Source: Fidelibacterota bacterium
Lineage (GTDB): Bacteria; Fidelibacterota; Marinisomatia; SCGC-AAA003-L08; GCA-2689995
Length of the DNA: 55,371 bases
Assembly: GCA_002689995.1 (NCBI GenBank)
Contig: NZIV01000030.1
Coordinates: 1 to 55,371 of the forward strand
Direction of reading: 5' to 3'
Shown here: positions 1 to 8,270 of the stretch, piece by piece
Position numbering within the stretch: position 1 is the first letter of the stretch
Layout: the number at the start of each line of letters is the position of its first letter
The notes under the pieces: model-generated
Seen by the model: only the letters and a program-made list of their open reading frames with translations
Told to the model about the DNA's origin: nothing
Database searches by the model: none
Made by a program: the position numbers and the translations under genes

Positions 1-8
1 ATGACAAG

Positions 9-410
9 GTGCGTAAGAAGAACACAGCTAACTTTACCCTTGAGGGTTTCATCTATGAGCTTGCCAGAGCCAGAGCTAACTTCTATGACAACGCTACAAA
101 GATGCAGGTATGGGCTAACACCTCAACTAAGTATGTAGATGTTAAGTCTTTGCTTGATGATATGATTTCATCCAAACGTAAGGCTGAGAAAATGTTTCAG
201 TTGTATAGCCATGAGGCCAGTGTACGTGGGCATAACAAGTTCTCTTTGTACTCTGCCTTCACCAACTATGCCAGCTATGCTGATGAACGTAACGGGTTCA
301 GCCTCAAGAATACTGGCAATGACACACAGGCTGTAAGCATGTGGTCACGTGAGCAAGAGGTGAGCAAGTGGGTCAGTGATCCCAAGTTCATTACATTGGA
401 AGCTGCATAA
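9..410 (+). CDS. Hypothetical phage protein next to the integrase
   Basis: This 133-residue soluble protein is not recognised as any known family. It is rich in Lys, Tyr and Asn and is predicted mostly helical, with no membrane segment and no clear motif. The only in-frame start available is GTG at 9, and there is no good ribosome binding site before it. An ATG at position 1 lies in another frame; a single extra A near base 7 would make it the natural start (MTKVRKK...). This suggests the true start is obscured by a one-base error at the contig end. Its stop codon overlaps the integrase start (TAATG), so the two genes are translationally coupled. Confidence 0.75.
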   Translation: MRKKNTANFTLEGFIYELARARANFYDNATKMQVWANTSTKYVDVKSLLDDMISSKRKAEKMFQLYSHEASVRGHNKFSLYSAFTNYASYADERNGFSLKNTGNDTQAVSMWSREQEVSKWVSDPKFITLEAA

Positions 411-1525
411 TGACTAAGTTGCCACGATATGTACAGCCACGTAAACAACCTAAAGGTGTAGTGTCCTATCGCTTCAACCCACCTCAGTCTCTTGTTGATG
501 CTGGGGTGGTACAACGTAAAGAGTGGGGTAGTAATCTGTGGCAAGTTAAACGACTCGCCAAAGAGTTGAATGCTTCCATTGATAAATACCGTGATGAACA
601 GTCAAAGATAATGCAAATAAAACCTAGTAGTACTGTTGCAAATATGATACACTATTATTATATGTCTAATGATTACAAAGCATTAAGACATAGTACTAAA
701 GTAGATTATAGGTACTTTCTTGATTTACTGGAGTATGAAATAGGCCATCGTAAACATGGAACTGTTACCTCTAAGGTTGCAAAGCAAGTGTACGAGAAAT
801 GGGTAGAAAAGGGTATTAGCTATGCAAATCATGCGGCTACATGTGCCAGTCGTGTGTTTAATTATGCTATTGAAATGGAACAGGTAACATACAACCCATT
901 CACTAATATAAAACGCAAAACTGTATCTCAACGTAAAGTTGTATGGAAACATTCAGATGTGATAAAGTTTCTTGATGTGTGTTTTAGTCAATATGACTAT
1001 CGCAATATGGGTATGATTGTTGCTATGGCATACCAATGGTGCCAGAGATTAGGCGACATGCGTAATCTTACATGGGACTCTATTGATTTTGATCAGCAGC
1101 GTCTGTATCTTGAGCAATCAAAGCGCAGGGCAGAGGTTTTTCTGCCAATAGATAAGAGTCTGTTTAACATGTTAAAAGAACAGCATGTTGACTTTGGTTT
1201 TCAACCATATGTAGCGCCACATCCTAGACCTTCTGGGGGTAAGTTCCATCCTTATGCTATGGAAAGACTTTCTAAAGTAGGTAGAAAGATCATGCGAGAG
1301 GCAGGTATATCTAATGAACTACGTCTTATGGACTTACGTAGAACGGGGGTAACTCAAATGGTAGAGGCAGGTGTACCTTTGCCCCAAGTAATGGCAGTTA
1401 CGGGTCACACACATGTTGCATCTGTGAAACCCTACATGAAAAATACATATACATCTGCAAATAATGCCTTGACAGCTAGAACTGCTCATGTAAAATCGAA
1501 CACAGTGAGTAACATAGGAAAGTGA
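410..1525 (+). CDS. int: Tyrosine recombinase (phage integrase)
   Basis: This 371-residue protein would carry out site-specific integration and excision of the phage genome. The N-terminal half (about 60-170) resembles a SAM-like core-binding domain, and the catalytic domain runs from about 175 to 350. The catalytic Arg of box I is R213 in QRLGDMRNL. Box II shows MDLRRTG with R310, then H333 in TGHTH, and the probable nucleophile is Y342 in KPYMKNT. The first His of the usual HxxR motif is Met307 here, a substitution tolerated in some recombinases. Length fits the family. It implies a temperate option for an otherwise lytic-looking phage. No attP core could be identified, because the host site is unknown. 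Confidence 0.93.
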   Translation: MTKLPRYVQPRKQPKGVVSYRFNPPQSLVDAGVVQRKEWGSNLWQVKRLAKELNASIDKYRDEQSKIMQIKPSSTVANMIHYYYMSNDYKALRHSTKVDYRYFLDLLEYEIGHRKHGTVTSKVAKQVYEKWVEKGISYANHAATCASRVFNYAIEMEQVTYNPFTNIKRKTVSQRKVVWKHSDVIKFLDVCFSQYDYRNMGMIVAMAYQWCQRLGDMRNLTWDSIDFDQQRLYLEQSKRRAEVFLPIDKSLFNMLKEQHVDFGFQPYVAPHPRPSGGKFHPYAMERLSKVGRKIMREAGISNELRLMDLRRTGVTQMVEAGVPLPQVMAVTGHTHVASVKPYMKNTYTSANNALTARTAHVKSNTVSNIGK

Positions 1526-1526
1526 A

Positions 1527-1706
1527 ATGAAATACTTTTTTGAATGGTATAAAGAATTACGTAGTAGACATATACCTAGTAAAGTGTTAAAAAAACATGG
1601 AGGTGCTCCGAATTATACCATTATAAATTGTTTATTCTGGGCTATGTGGAACTGTAGAAATAAACAAAAGGTTGAATATCGTGAATATAATAGAAATTAT
1701 AAATGA
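1527..1706 (+). CDS. Small hypothetical protein (59 aa)
   Basis: This short open frame (MKYFFEWYKE...) starts one base after the integrase stop and ends inside the 5' part of the primase gene. It fills what would otherwise be a 155-base gap in a densely packed operon, which is the main support. A short hydrophobic stretch, NCLFWAMW, lies near residues 34-41, and the C-terminus is basic and Tyr/Asn-rich. No family is recognised. It could be a non-coding spacer instead. Confidence 0.5.
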   Translation: MKYFFEWYKELRSRHIPSKVLKKHGGAPNYTIINCLFWAMWNCRNKQKVEYREYNRNYK

Positions 1707-2481
1707 TTTACAATTAAGTTCTGGTGACAGCAAACGTATGAACTGTCCTACTTGTGGTGGTCGCAATACGTTTACCGTTACAAATGCTATGGGTAAGGTT
1801 ATATGGAATTGTTATAAGGCTTCATGTCCCGTCAGTGGTGGTACTAATGTATCAATGTCTGTGTCTGATGTTCGTAAAGCATTAGGATACATGGTAGATG
1901 AATTAGAACCCTCTCCCTTTAAAAAACCAGACTATCTCGTACAAGGATATGGTTTTCCAGAGGTACATAAATTTTGTAAGTTGTATGGTTTAGACCCCAA
2001 AGAATTAAAACTATTATATGACGTAAAAGAAAATCGTATTGTCTTTCCTATAATGAAAGATGGTAAAATGGTTGATGGTTCTGGGCGTTGTTTGTCACAC
2101 AGTCCCATAAAATGGAAGCGTTATGGTAAAAGCGACTTGCCATATACATTTGGCTGTGGTACTGTGGCTGTAGTGGTAGAGGACAGCGTGAGTGCGGCAG
2201 TTGTGGGTGCGACAGCGAATCGTCTGGATGCTTCTAGTAATGGTGTATATGTCGGGGTGGCTGTGTTGGGTACGTCATTATCAGAGGGACACAAGAGATA
2301 CTTATCGCAGTTCTCTACCATAATTGTAGCACTAGACCCCGATGCAATACCTAAGTCATTAAAGTTTGCTAAAGAGTTACGAACGTATTGCAAAAATGTA
2401 CGTGTACTTAAGTTAATTGATGACTTAAAATACCGCAACCAAATTGACATAGAAAATCTAGAGACACTAACACTTAGTTAA
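1681..2481 (+). CDS. DNA primase, T7-like zinc-binding plus TOPRIM
   Basis: This protein of about 266 residues would synthesise RNA primers at the replication fork. A four-Cys zinc ribbon of the T7 gp4 type is near the N-terminus (CPTCGG, then WNCYKASCP). A TOPRIM fold follows, with the acidic residue in VVVEDSVSA and the DPDA motif that binds metal. The helicase half found fused in T7 gp4 is encoded separately just downstream. GTG at 1681 is preferred because AAAAGG lies nine bases upstream; a TTG at 1672 is an alternative. The start overlaps the preceding small frame. Confidence 0.9.
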   Translation: MNIIEIINDLQLSSGDSKRMNCPTCGGRNTFTVTNAMGKVIWNCYKASCPVSGGTNVSMSVSDVRKALGYMVDELEPSPFKKPDYLVQGYGFPEVHKFCKLYGLDPKELKLLYDVKENRIVFPIMKDGKMVDGSGRCLSHSPIKWKRYGKSDLPYTFGCGTVAVVVEDSVSAAVVGATANRLDASSNGVYVGVAVLGTSLSEGHKRYLSQFSTIIVALDPDAIPKSLKFAKELRTYCKNVRVLKLIDDLKYRNQIDIENLETLTLS

Positions 2482-2495
2482 GGATACACCTCGAC

Positions 2496-3719
2496 ATGGA
2501 ACTAGCACTAATAAGAAGTCTTATGGACAAAGAGTTTTACGACAATCACCGTGGCACTCGTTGCCCTGAACGGTTATTCAGTCCTGATGTACGCAAGATT
2601 AAAAAGGCAATTGACTCTGCAATGCAGCGTTACGAGCGTACCGTAACACCTGAAGAAATTGAAGCATTGTTTATAGCCAACAACCCAACTTTGACTACGG
2701 CACAAAAGACTGCATACAAGGGTATCTTTGGGTCTGTAAAACGTGAGCAGCTTATGGGTGCTGATATAGCACAAGAAGTTCTATCTAAACTGTTTCAACA
2801 GGTAATTGGAGAGGACATTGCTAATCTTGGTTTTGACTATGTAAATGGGACTAAGGATAGCCTAGAACCATTACGTAGTTTACTTGAGCAATACGAAGAT
2901 AACTTTACTCCTACTACTAATATAGAATGGGAAAATGATGACATTGAGCATATCCTTGCCCTTAATAGCTTAGAAAGCCAATGGTCTTTTAATATCCCAA
3001 CTCTTACAACTAAAGTTGAAGGCGTCAATGCTGGTCATCTTATTGAGATTGGAGCTAGACCTAACACTGGAAAGACATCTTTCCATGCTAGTATTGTTGC
3101 AGGAAATAATGGTTTTGCATGGCAGGGTGCCAAGTGTGTTGTCTTATGTAACGAAGAGGGTTATCATCGTGTAGTACACCGCTATATAACCGCCGCTACT
3201 AACATGGACGCCAGAAGGGTTGTTAACAATACGAGTAAGGCTATGGAAATATATGGTAAGATTAGACCAAACATTAAATTCAAGGACTGTACAGATCGTG
3301 ATATGTCATGGGTAGAGAGTGTATGCAAAACATACAAACCTGACATTGTGATACTTGACATGGGAGACAAGCTGGCTAATATGAATGGTTACTCTCGTCC
3401 TGATGAGGCTTTGAAAGCCAATGCAATACATGCAAGAAGGATTGCCAAGCAATATAAATGTGCTGTTTTCTATATGTCTCAGTTATCTGCTGATGCAGAG
3501 AATAAAGTAGTTCTTAATCAGTCTATGATGGAAGGTAGTAGAACAGGTAAAGCTGCAGAGGCAGACTTAATGTTATTGATTGCAAAGAACCCACCTGTTG
3601 AAAATGCAGAAGAACAAGATATGCAGCGTCATCTAAATATAGTCAAGAATAAGTTATCAGGATGGCATGGCATTGTTCATTGTGAATTAGATTATAAAAC
3701 GTCGAGGTACTCAGTATGA
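2496..3719 (+). CDS. Replicative DNA helicase, DnaB/gp4-like
   Basis: This 407-residue RecA-fold ATPase would unwind DNA ahead of the phage polymerase. Walker A is GARPNTGKT (about 186-194), Walker B is DIVILDMGD with D288, and a later RTGKAAEADLMLLI stretch matches the loop region that contacts DNA in DnaB-type helicases. The first 140 residues form a helical N-terminal domain that probably contacts the primase encoded 14 bases upstream. AAGGA lies before the ATG. The 3' end overlaps the next gene by four bases (ATGA). Confidence 0.92.
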   Translation: MELALIRSLMDKEFYDNHRGTRCPERLFSPDVRKIKKAIDSAMQRYERTVTPEEIEALFIANNPTLTTAQKTAYKGIFGSVKREQLMGADIAQEVLSKLFQQVIGEDIANLGFDYVNGTKDSLEPLRSLLEQYEDNFTPTTNIEWENDDIEHILALNSLESQWSFNIPTLTTKVEGVNAGHLIEIGARPNTGKTSFHASIVAGNNGFAWQGAKCVVLCNEEGYHRVVHRYITAATNMDARRVVNNTSKAMEIYGKIRPNIKFKDCTDRDMSWVESVCKTYKPDIVILDMGDKLANMNGYSRPDEALKANAIHARRIAKQYKCAVFYMSQLSADAENKVVLNQSMMEGSRTGKAAEADLMLLIAKNPPVENAEEQDMQRHLNIVKNKLSGWHGIVHCELDYKTSRYSV

Positions 3720-4033
3720 GAGAATATATCAATGACTCTTGGAATGTTGTAATGAATGTAAAGTACAACCCATTAAGAAACGTACATGACACACAGGCAA
3801 GGCATTTAATCATGCAAATACTTGCATGGATGTGGTGCATAGTATTTAGTTTCTTTATGGGTAGTTATATAATCTTTGGTCTAACTGCTATTGCACATAT
3901 AATATTGCTTGCTGCAATAGCAATAACTGTAAGTACCTTTGATACAGCCAACAGAAATCCACATATACTGTATAATGTAGCTAAACGTATTGATGGGTAC
4001 AACGGCAGAAGAGTAACGGGAGAGCATGACTAA
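3716..4033 (+). CDS. Small membrane protein, two transmembrane segments
   Basis: This 105-residue protein has two closely spaced hydrophobic helices between about residues 37 and 80 (MQILAWMWCIVFSFF, then IIFGLTAIAHIILLAAIA), flanked by hydrophilic ends. No family is recognised. It sits between helicase and ThyX with four-base overlaps on both sides, so it is translated with the replication genes. A role in anchoring replication to the membrane or in altering the host envelope is possible but only inferred. Confidence 0.75.
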   Translation: MREYINDSWNVVMNVKYNPLRNVHDTQARHLIMQILAWMWCIVFSFFMGSYIIFGLTAIAHIILLAAIAITVSTFDTANRNPHILYNVAKRIDGYNGRRVTGEHD

Positions 4034-4221
4034 TGATAAATTGGGTTCAAATAATGTCTAAGGAATCTAAAGAAACTAAATGGAGAGTGCATCCTTACAT
4101 AAGGTTAGTAGACTTTCATAAACCTCTACTATCTCAAATGCCTGTAATATTATTTACATGTGGGGTGTTTGTGGTACTGAGTATAGTGCTAACACTAATA
4201 TATTATGGGAACACACATTAA
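4033..4221 (+). CDS. Small single-pass membrane protein (62 aa)
   Basis: The frame begins at a TAATG overlap with the preceding gene and ends directly before the ThyX start. It has a basic N-terminal half followed by one hydrophobic helix near residues 37-57 (VILFTCGVFVVLSIVLTLIYY). No family is recognised. An internal ATG (MSKESKE...) eight codons in is an alternative start. Confidence 0.65.
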   Translation: MINWVQIMSKESKETKWRVHPYIRLVDFHKPLLSQMPVILFTCGVFVVLSIVLTLIYYGNTH

Positions 4222-4992
4222 ATGGTTGTAGATAAAAAGAATGAGCAACAGAAGATGCTTGATATATCTTTTGAACAATCTGTTCTTGCTAAAAAAGAAA
4301 GGTCTCGTATGAACATAAAGACAATAAAAGAAAAATCTAAAATAGAAGTTACTCTTATTAATTCTATGGGCAATGATCTTACAGTTGCTAATGCAGCTAG
4401 AGTTTCTTTTGGTAAGACAAGTAATATGGATAACAGTGATCCTTGGGGTCCACCTGTGCTATTAGAAAAGGATGCTAAACTAATTAGTTATTTAGCTAAA
4501 CACAAACACATGTCACCCTTTGGACATTGCTTTGCATCCTTTCATATTAAAGCTCCTATCTTTGTAGCTAGACAACTAGTAAAGCATAAGTTTCTACGTT
4601 GGAATGAGATTAGTCGTAGGTATGTAAATGATGAACCTGAGTTTTACATACCTGAATTTAGAAAGGCAGTAAAAAATAAAAAGCAAGGTTCAGGAGAACT
4701 ACTTAATTCTGAAAGATTAAAAGTACGTTTTGAAAGAGAGATGGTTTCTGCAGCACATAGTTATCATTATCTATTACATCAAGGTGTATGCCCAGAGCAA
4801 GCACGTATGGTGTTGCCACAAAACACCATGACAGAATGGTATTGGTCAGGTAGTCTTGACGCCTTCTCTGATATGTGCTTACTTAGATGTAAGCCTGACA
4901 CTCAGGCAGAAACAAGACAGGTTGCTGATAAAATATCAAAAGAAATGATAACTATTTTTCCTGTATCATGGAGTGAGTTACAAGATGACTAA
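4222..4992 (+). CDS. thyX: Flavin-dependent thymidylate synthase ThyX
   Basis: ThyX makes dTMP from dUMP using FAD, NADPH and methylene-tetrahydrofolate, supplying thymidine for phage DNA. The signature loop RHR-x7-S appears as KHKFLRWNEIS followed by RRY, so both Arg positions of the classic motif are Lys. The C-terminal substrate region NTMTEWYWSGSLDAF and QAETR also fits the family. The 256-residue frame starts right after the previous stop. An internal ATG at 4309, preceded by GAAAGG, would give a 227-residue protein closer to usual ThyX length and may be the real start. Confidence 0.93.
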   Translation: MVVDKKNEQQKMLDISFEQSVLAKKERSRMNIKTIKEKSKIEVTLINSMGNDLTVANAARVSFGKTSNMDNSDPWGPPVLLEKDAKLISYLAKHKHMSPFGHCFASFHIKAPIFVARQLVKHKFLRWNEISRRYVNDEPEFYIPEFRKAVKNKKQGSGELLNSERLKVRFEREMVSAAHSYHYLLHQGVCPEQARMVLPQNTMTEWYWSGSLDAFSDMCLLRCKPDTQAETRQVADKISKEMITIFPVSWSELQDD

Positions 4993-5149
4993 TAGAAAAT
5001 TTGTAGGTATAGCTAGAACATTTTTTATACTCGTATTTTTAATAGCAGGTATACCTCTACTTTGGGGTATGTCTTTCGAAAAAAACTATCCTTCTTATTG
5101 TAAGCAAGCTATTGCTATACCTTGTTTAGGTATATACGACAATGACTAA
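4985..5149 (+). CDS. Small membrane protein (54 aa)
   Basis: This short frame starts inside the last codons of thyX (an eight-base overlap) and ends eight bases into the next gene, the packing seen throughout this operon. It has a basic N-terminus (MTNRKF) and one hydrophobic helix at about 12-28 (TFFILVFLIAGIPLLWG), then a short tail with two Cys residues. No family is recognised. Confidence 0.6.
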   Translation: MTNRKFVGIARTFFILVFLIAGIPLLWGMSFEKNYPSYCKQAIAIPCLGIYDND

Positions 5150-5339
5150 ATATGCTGTACAAATAGAAATTGAAAGTGGTGAATATATGATGGTTGCTTC
5201 TGTAAATCCTTGGACTTACATGGATGAACCAAAATTATTCAACAGTTATGAAGAGGCTACCAAAGAGGCAATGAGATGGAACACTGGAAAGGTATTAGAG
5301 TATGATACTTACATTGGACGTAGAAAATACAGTAACTAA
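5142..5339 (+). CDS. Small hypothetical protein (65 aa)
   Basis: This is a compact mixed alpha/beta protein with the stretch SYEEATKEAMRWN near the middle, a pattern seen in many small phage proteins of unknown role. Its 3' end overlaps the DNA polymerase start by 38 bases, so the two are likely translated together. No function can be assigned. Confidence 0.65.
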   Translation: MTKYAVQIEIESGEYMMVASVNPWTYMDEPKLFNSYEEATKEAMRWNTGKVLEYDTYIGRRKYSN

Positions 5340-7332
5340 AAGAGAAAATAAGCTACATCTTGATCCTTTCGAGCCTACCAACACTCTGACTATGGTTGGT
5401 CTATTAGACGAGACAGGACATGAGGTTATTTTAACCTTTGATCATTCAGAAAAACAAGGTACACCTGATGATCACGCATTTTTACAACGTACTCTTAACA
5501 AAACAAAATTACTAATAGCGCACAATGTACCGCATGACCTGCTGTGGCTATGGGAGTCTGGCTTTACTTATGATGGTAAGGTATTTGATACGATGATCGC
5601 TGAGTATATATTGCAGCGTGGGCAAAAAGAACCCTTATCACTTGAGGCTTGTGCAGAAAGGTATCAACTAGACACAAAGAAACAAGAAACATTAAAAGAG
5701 TACTTTAAAAAAGGATATAATACACGTGATATACCTTTAAGTGAGCTATCAAGTTATTTGTCTGCTGACTTATCTGCTACACAACAGCTATATAACAAAT
5801 TAATATCACGCATTGAAGGCACAACATTGCAGAAAACTATTGATTTATCTAATCAACTATCTATTCATTTAGCACGTATATATCAAAGAGGTTTTAAGGT
5901 TGATTTAAATGCATTAGACAAAGTGCAGAAAGAGTTTGAGAATGAACGTCAAGATTTACTTAATAGCCTTGAGGAACATACACGTGAATTAATGGGCGAT
6001 AGACCAATTAACCTTAATAGTCCAGAGCAACTATCGTGGGTTATATATAGTCGTAAACCTAAAGATAAAAAGAATTGGTCAGAGTTATTTAGTTTTAATG
6101 ATAATTTTAAAACTACTGTAAATCGTAATACAAATGTGTTATACAAACAAAAAGCAAAACAGTGTCCTACTTGCAAAGGGATAGGGCAAATTAGAAAGGT
6201 AAAGAAAGATGGAACTTCTTTTAAACGAACCAACAGGTGTAGGTGCTGTGATGGTTGTGGGTATACTTTTATGGATACTAACGTTTTAGCTGGATTAAAA
6301 TTTTCAGCGCCTAATCAAAAATTTATTAGTGCTAATGGTTTTAGTACAGGTAAAGATAGCTTAACTATACTTGAAACAATAGCCAGAGTTAAAAATATGC
6401 CAGAAGCAGAAAAATTTTTACGGAACATGAAGCGTCTTAACGCTATAGAGGTGTATTTGTCTAGCTTTGTTAATGGTATATCAGTTCATACAAAGCCTGA
6501 CGGTATGTTACATGCTCGTTTATTACAACACAGAACAGGTACTGGTAGATTGTCAGGTGCTGATCCTAACATGCAAAATATGCCACGTGGTGGTACATTC
6601 CCTGTAAAAAAAGTCTTTGTATCACGTTGGGAAGGTGGCAATATTATGGAAGCAGACTTTGCACAACTAGAGTTTAGAGTAGCTGCATTTTTATCTCAAG
6701 ACAAAGTTGCTATGGAAGAAGTAAAAACAGGCTTTGATGTACACAGCTATACAGCTAAAACTATTACACATGCTGGTCAACCTATTACGAGACAACAGGC
6801 TAAAGAGCATACTTTCGCACCTTTATTTGGAGCTACAGGATATAATCGTACACCTGCAGAGAGACAATACTATATAAACTTTATGGAAAAGTATTCTGGT
6901 ATTGCCGCATGGCATAAACGATTAGCATCTGAGGTACTTACCACAAATTGTATAACTACACCATCAGGTAGGACATTTACATTTCCTAATGTTAGACGTA
7001 ATAGATATGGAGTTGTAACATATTTCACACAGATTAAAAATTACCCTGTTCAATCATTTGCTACAGCAGACATCGTACCTATATGTCTTATGTATATTGA
7101 TAATTTATTATTAACAAATAATATGAAAAGTTGCATAGTAAATACAGTACATGACAGTGTAGTAATTGATGTACACCCAAAAGAGAAAGAGAAAGTACTA
7201 AAGGTTATAAAAAGAACTAATGATAGGCTACCATATATTGTGGATAAGACATGGAATATAAAGTTTAATGTACCCCTATTATTAGAGGCAAAAATTGGCC
7301 CTAATTGGCTTGACACAGTAGATGTGGCGTGA
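5302..7332 (+). CDS. DNA polymerase family A with DnaJ-like zinc insertion
   Basis: This 676-residue replicative polymerase has a 3'-5' proofreading domain with D6 and E8 (LDVEN), N75 and D79 (IAHNVPHD), and D156 (SADLSATQ). The polymerase motifs are A with D452 (ADFAQLEFR), B with R497, K501 and F505 (RQQAKEHTFAPLFG), and C with H617 and D618 (VHDSV). The residue matching E. coli F762 is Phe, while Y766 is replaced by Phe509. Between the two domains lie two DnaJ-type CxxCxGxG motifs, CPTCKGIG (288-295) and CRCCDGCG (313-320). This arrangement is the hallmark of HMO-2011-type phages. The insertion's role is unknown. Confidence 0.95.
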   Translation: MILTLDVENTVTKRENKLHLDPFEPTNTLTMVGLLDETGHEVILTFDHSEKQGTPDDHAFLQRTLNKTKLLIAHNVPHDLLWLWESGFTYDGKVFDTMIAEYILQRGQKEPLSLEACAERYQLDTKKQETLKEYFKKGYNTRDIPLSELSSYLSADLSATQQLYNKLISRIEGTTLQKTIDLSNQLSIHLARIYQRGFKVDLNALDKVQKEFENERQDLLNSLEEHTRELMGDRPINLNSPEQLSWVIYSRKPKDKKNWSELFSFNDNFKTTVNRNTNVLYKQKAKQCPTCKGIGQIRKVKKDGTSFKRTNRCRCCDGCGYTFMDTNVLAGLKFSAPNQKFISANGFSTGKDSLTILETIARVKNMPEAEKFLRNMKRLNAIEVYLSSFVNGISVHTKPDGMLHARLLQHRTGTGRLSGADPNMQNMPRGGTFPVKKVFVSRWEGGNIMEADFAQLEFRVAAFLSQDKVAMEEVKTGFDVHSYTAKTITHAGQPITRQQAKEHTFAPLFGATGYNRTPAERQYYINFMEKYSGIAAWHKRLASEVLTTNCITTPSGRTFTFPNVRRNRYGVVTYFTQIKNYPVQSFATADIVPICLMYIDNLLLTNNMKSCIVNTVHDSVVIDVHPKEKEKVLKVIKRTNDRLPYIVDKTWNIKFNVPLLLEAKIGPNWLDTVDVA

Positions 7333-7338
7333 TATAAC
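7310..7338 (+). promoter_or_regulatory. Sigma70-type promoter inside the polymerase 3' end
   Basis: A perfect -35 (TTGACA, 7310-7315) and a near-consensus -10 (TATAAC, 7333-7338) are separated by 17 bases and lie about 35 bases before the SSB-like gene. The start of transcription would fall near 7345, followed by AAAGGAG before the ATG at 7374. It would give extra, host-polymerase-driven expression of the single-strand binding protein and the nuclease genes downstream. Confidence 0.65.
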
Positions 7339-7373
7339 TACCAAATAAGTTCAGTGTAAAGGAGAATATACAC

Positions 7374-8270
7374 ATGACAACAACAGAAGTAACAACAATT
7401 GATACAAACAACTATGCAGTTATGGCTAAAGCTATGGGAATGGGACAGTCTGCTACAGAAAAAAAGACAAGCGCACTAGCTCGTTTACGTATTGTACATC
7501 AGCCTATTATGGGTCAACAAGAGATTAAAGGTAAGATAAAAAATGTAGAGGTAATACCAAGTGGTGTTTACAAATTAGAAATTCCAGATGGTGGAGTTTT
7601 ATTTTCTAAAGATATTTGTATACGTCCATTCTTACAACGTTACATGTATAAAAAGTTCATAATGGGTAGTGGTGACGTTAAGAATCGCTATGTCAAGACG
7701 GTTATGGGAGATAGTCTTAATATTGACATGAAAGATAATGACGGTGGGTTTAATTGTGGTAAACCTTCTGGTTGGATTGAAGACTTCCAATCTTTGCCAG
7801 ATAGTATGAAAGACTTAATTCGCTCTGTCAAACGTGTTCGTGTATTATTTGGTGTAGTTGATATGATTGACTGCACGGATATCAATGGGGATTTAGTTGA
7901 ACAGGATAGCACTCCCTTTATCTATGAGATTGAGAATAAAGATGCCTTTAAAATATTTGGTGGATTATTTAATAAGCTAGGTAAGATGCAACGCCTACCA
8001 CCGCAGCATTACATTCGAGCAACCACGGATGAACGTGAACTTCCTAATGGTAACAGTTTCTTCGTGCCAAAAGCAGACCTTGATTTGATGGAAACATTAG
8101 ATATGGACAACAGTACTCAGGAAACCTTTGGTGATTTCATGTCATGGATAGGAAATTATAATCAGTACATTCTAAACGAATGGTCTGATAAAATGAAGCA
8201 TGACAATGAAGAGATGCCTAATGATGTAATTGATGATTTTATTGATTTAGAAGAAGAGGTTCCCTTCTAA
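7374..8270 (+). CDS. Probable single-stranded DNA-binding protein
   Basis: This 298-residue protein lies between the polymerase and the recombination exonuclease. Its last residues are strongly acidic and end in EEEVPF, closely resembling the DDDIPF tip that bacterial SSB uses to recruit partners; phage SSBs share this layout. The body (about 45-200) is rich in beta-strand-type alternation, consistent with an OB fold, but no family motif is certain. It has its own promoter, and a strong AAAGGAG site precedes the ATG, which fits an abundant protein. The SSB call is inferred from the tail and neighbours. Confidence 0.6.
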   Translation: MTTTEVTTIDTNNYAVMAKAMGMGQSATEKKTSALARLRIVHQPIMGQQEIKGKIKNVEVIPSGVYKLEIPDGGVLFSKDICIRPFLQRYMYKKFIMGSGDVKNRYVKTVMGDSLNIDMKDNDGGFNCGKPSGWIEDFQSLPDSMKDLIRSVKRVRVLFGVVDMIDCTDINGDLVEQDSTPFIYEIENKDAFKIFGGLFNKLGKMQRLPPQHYIRATTDERELPNGNSFFVPKADLDLMETLDMDNSTQETFGDFMSWIGNYNQYILNEWSDKMKHDNEEMPNDVIDDFIDLEEEVPF

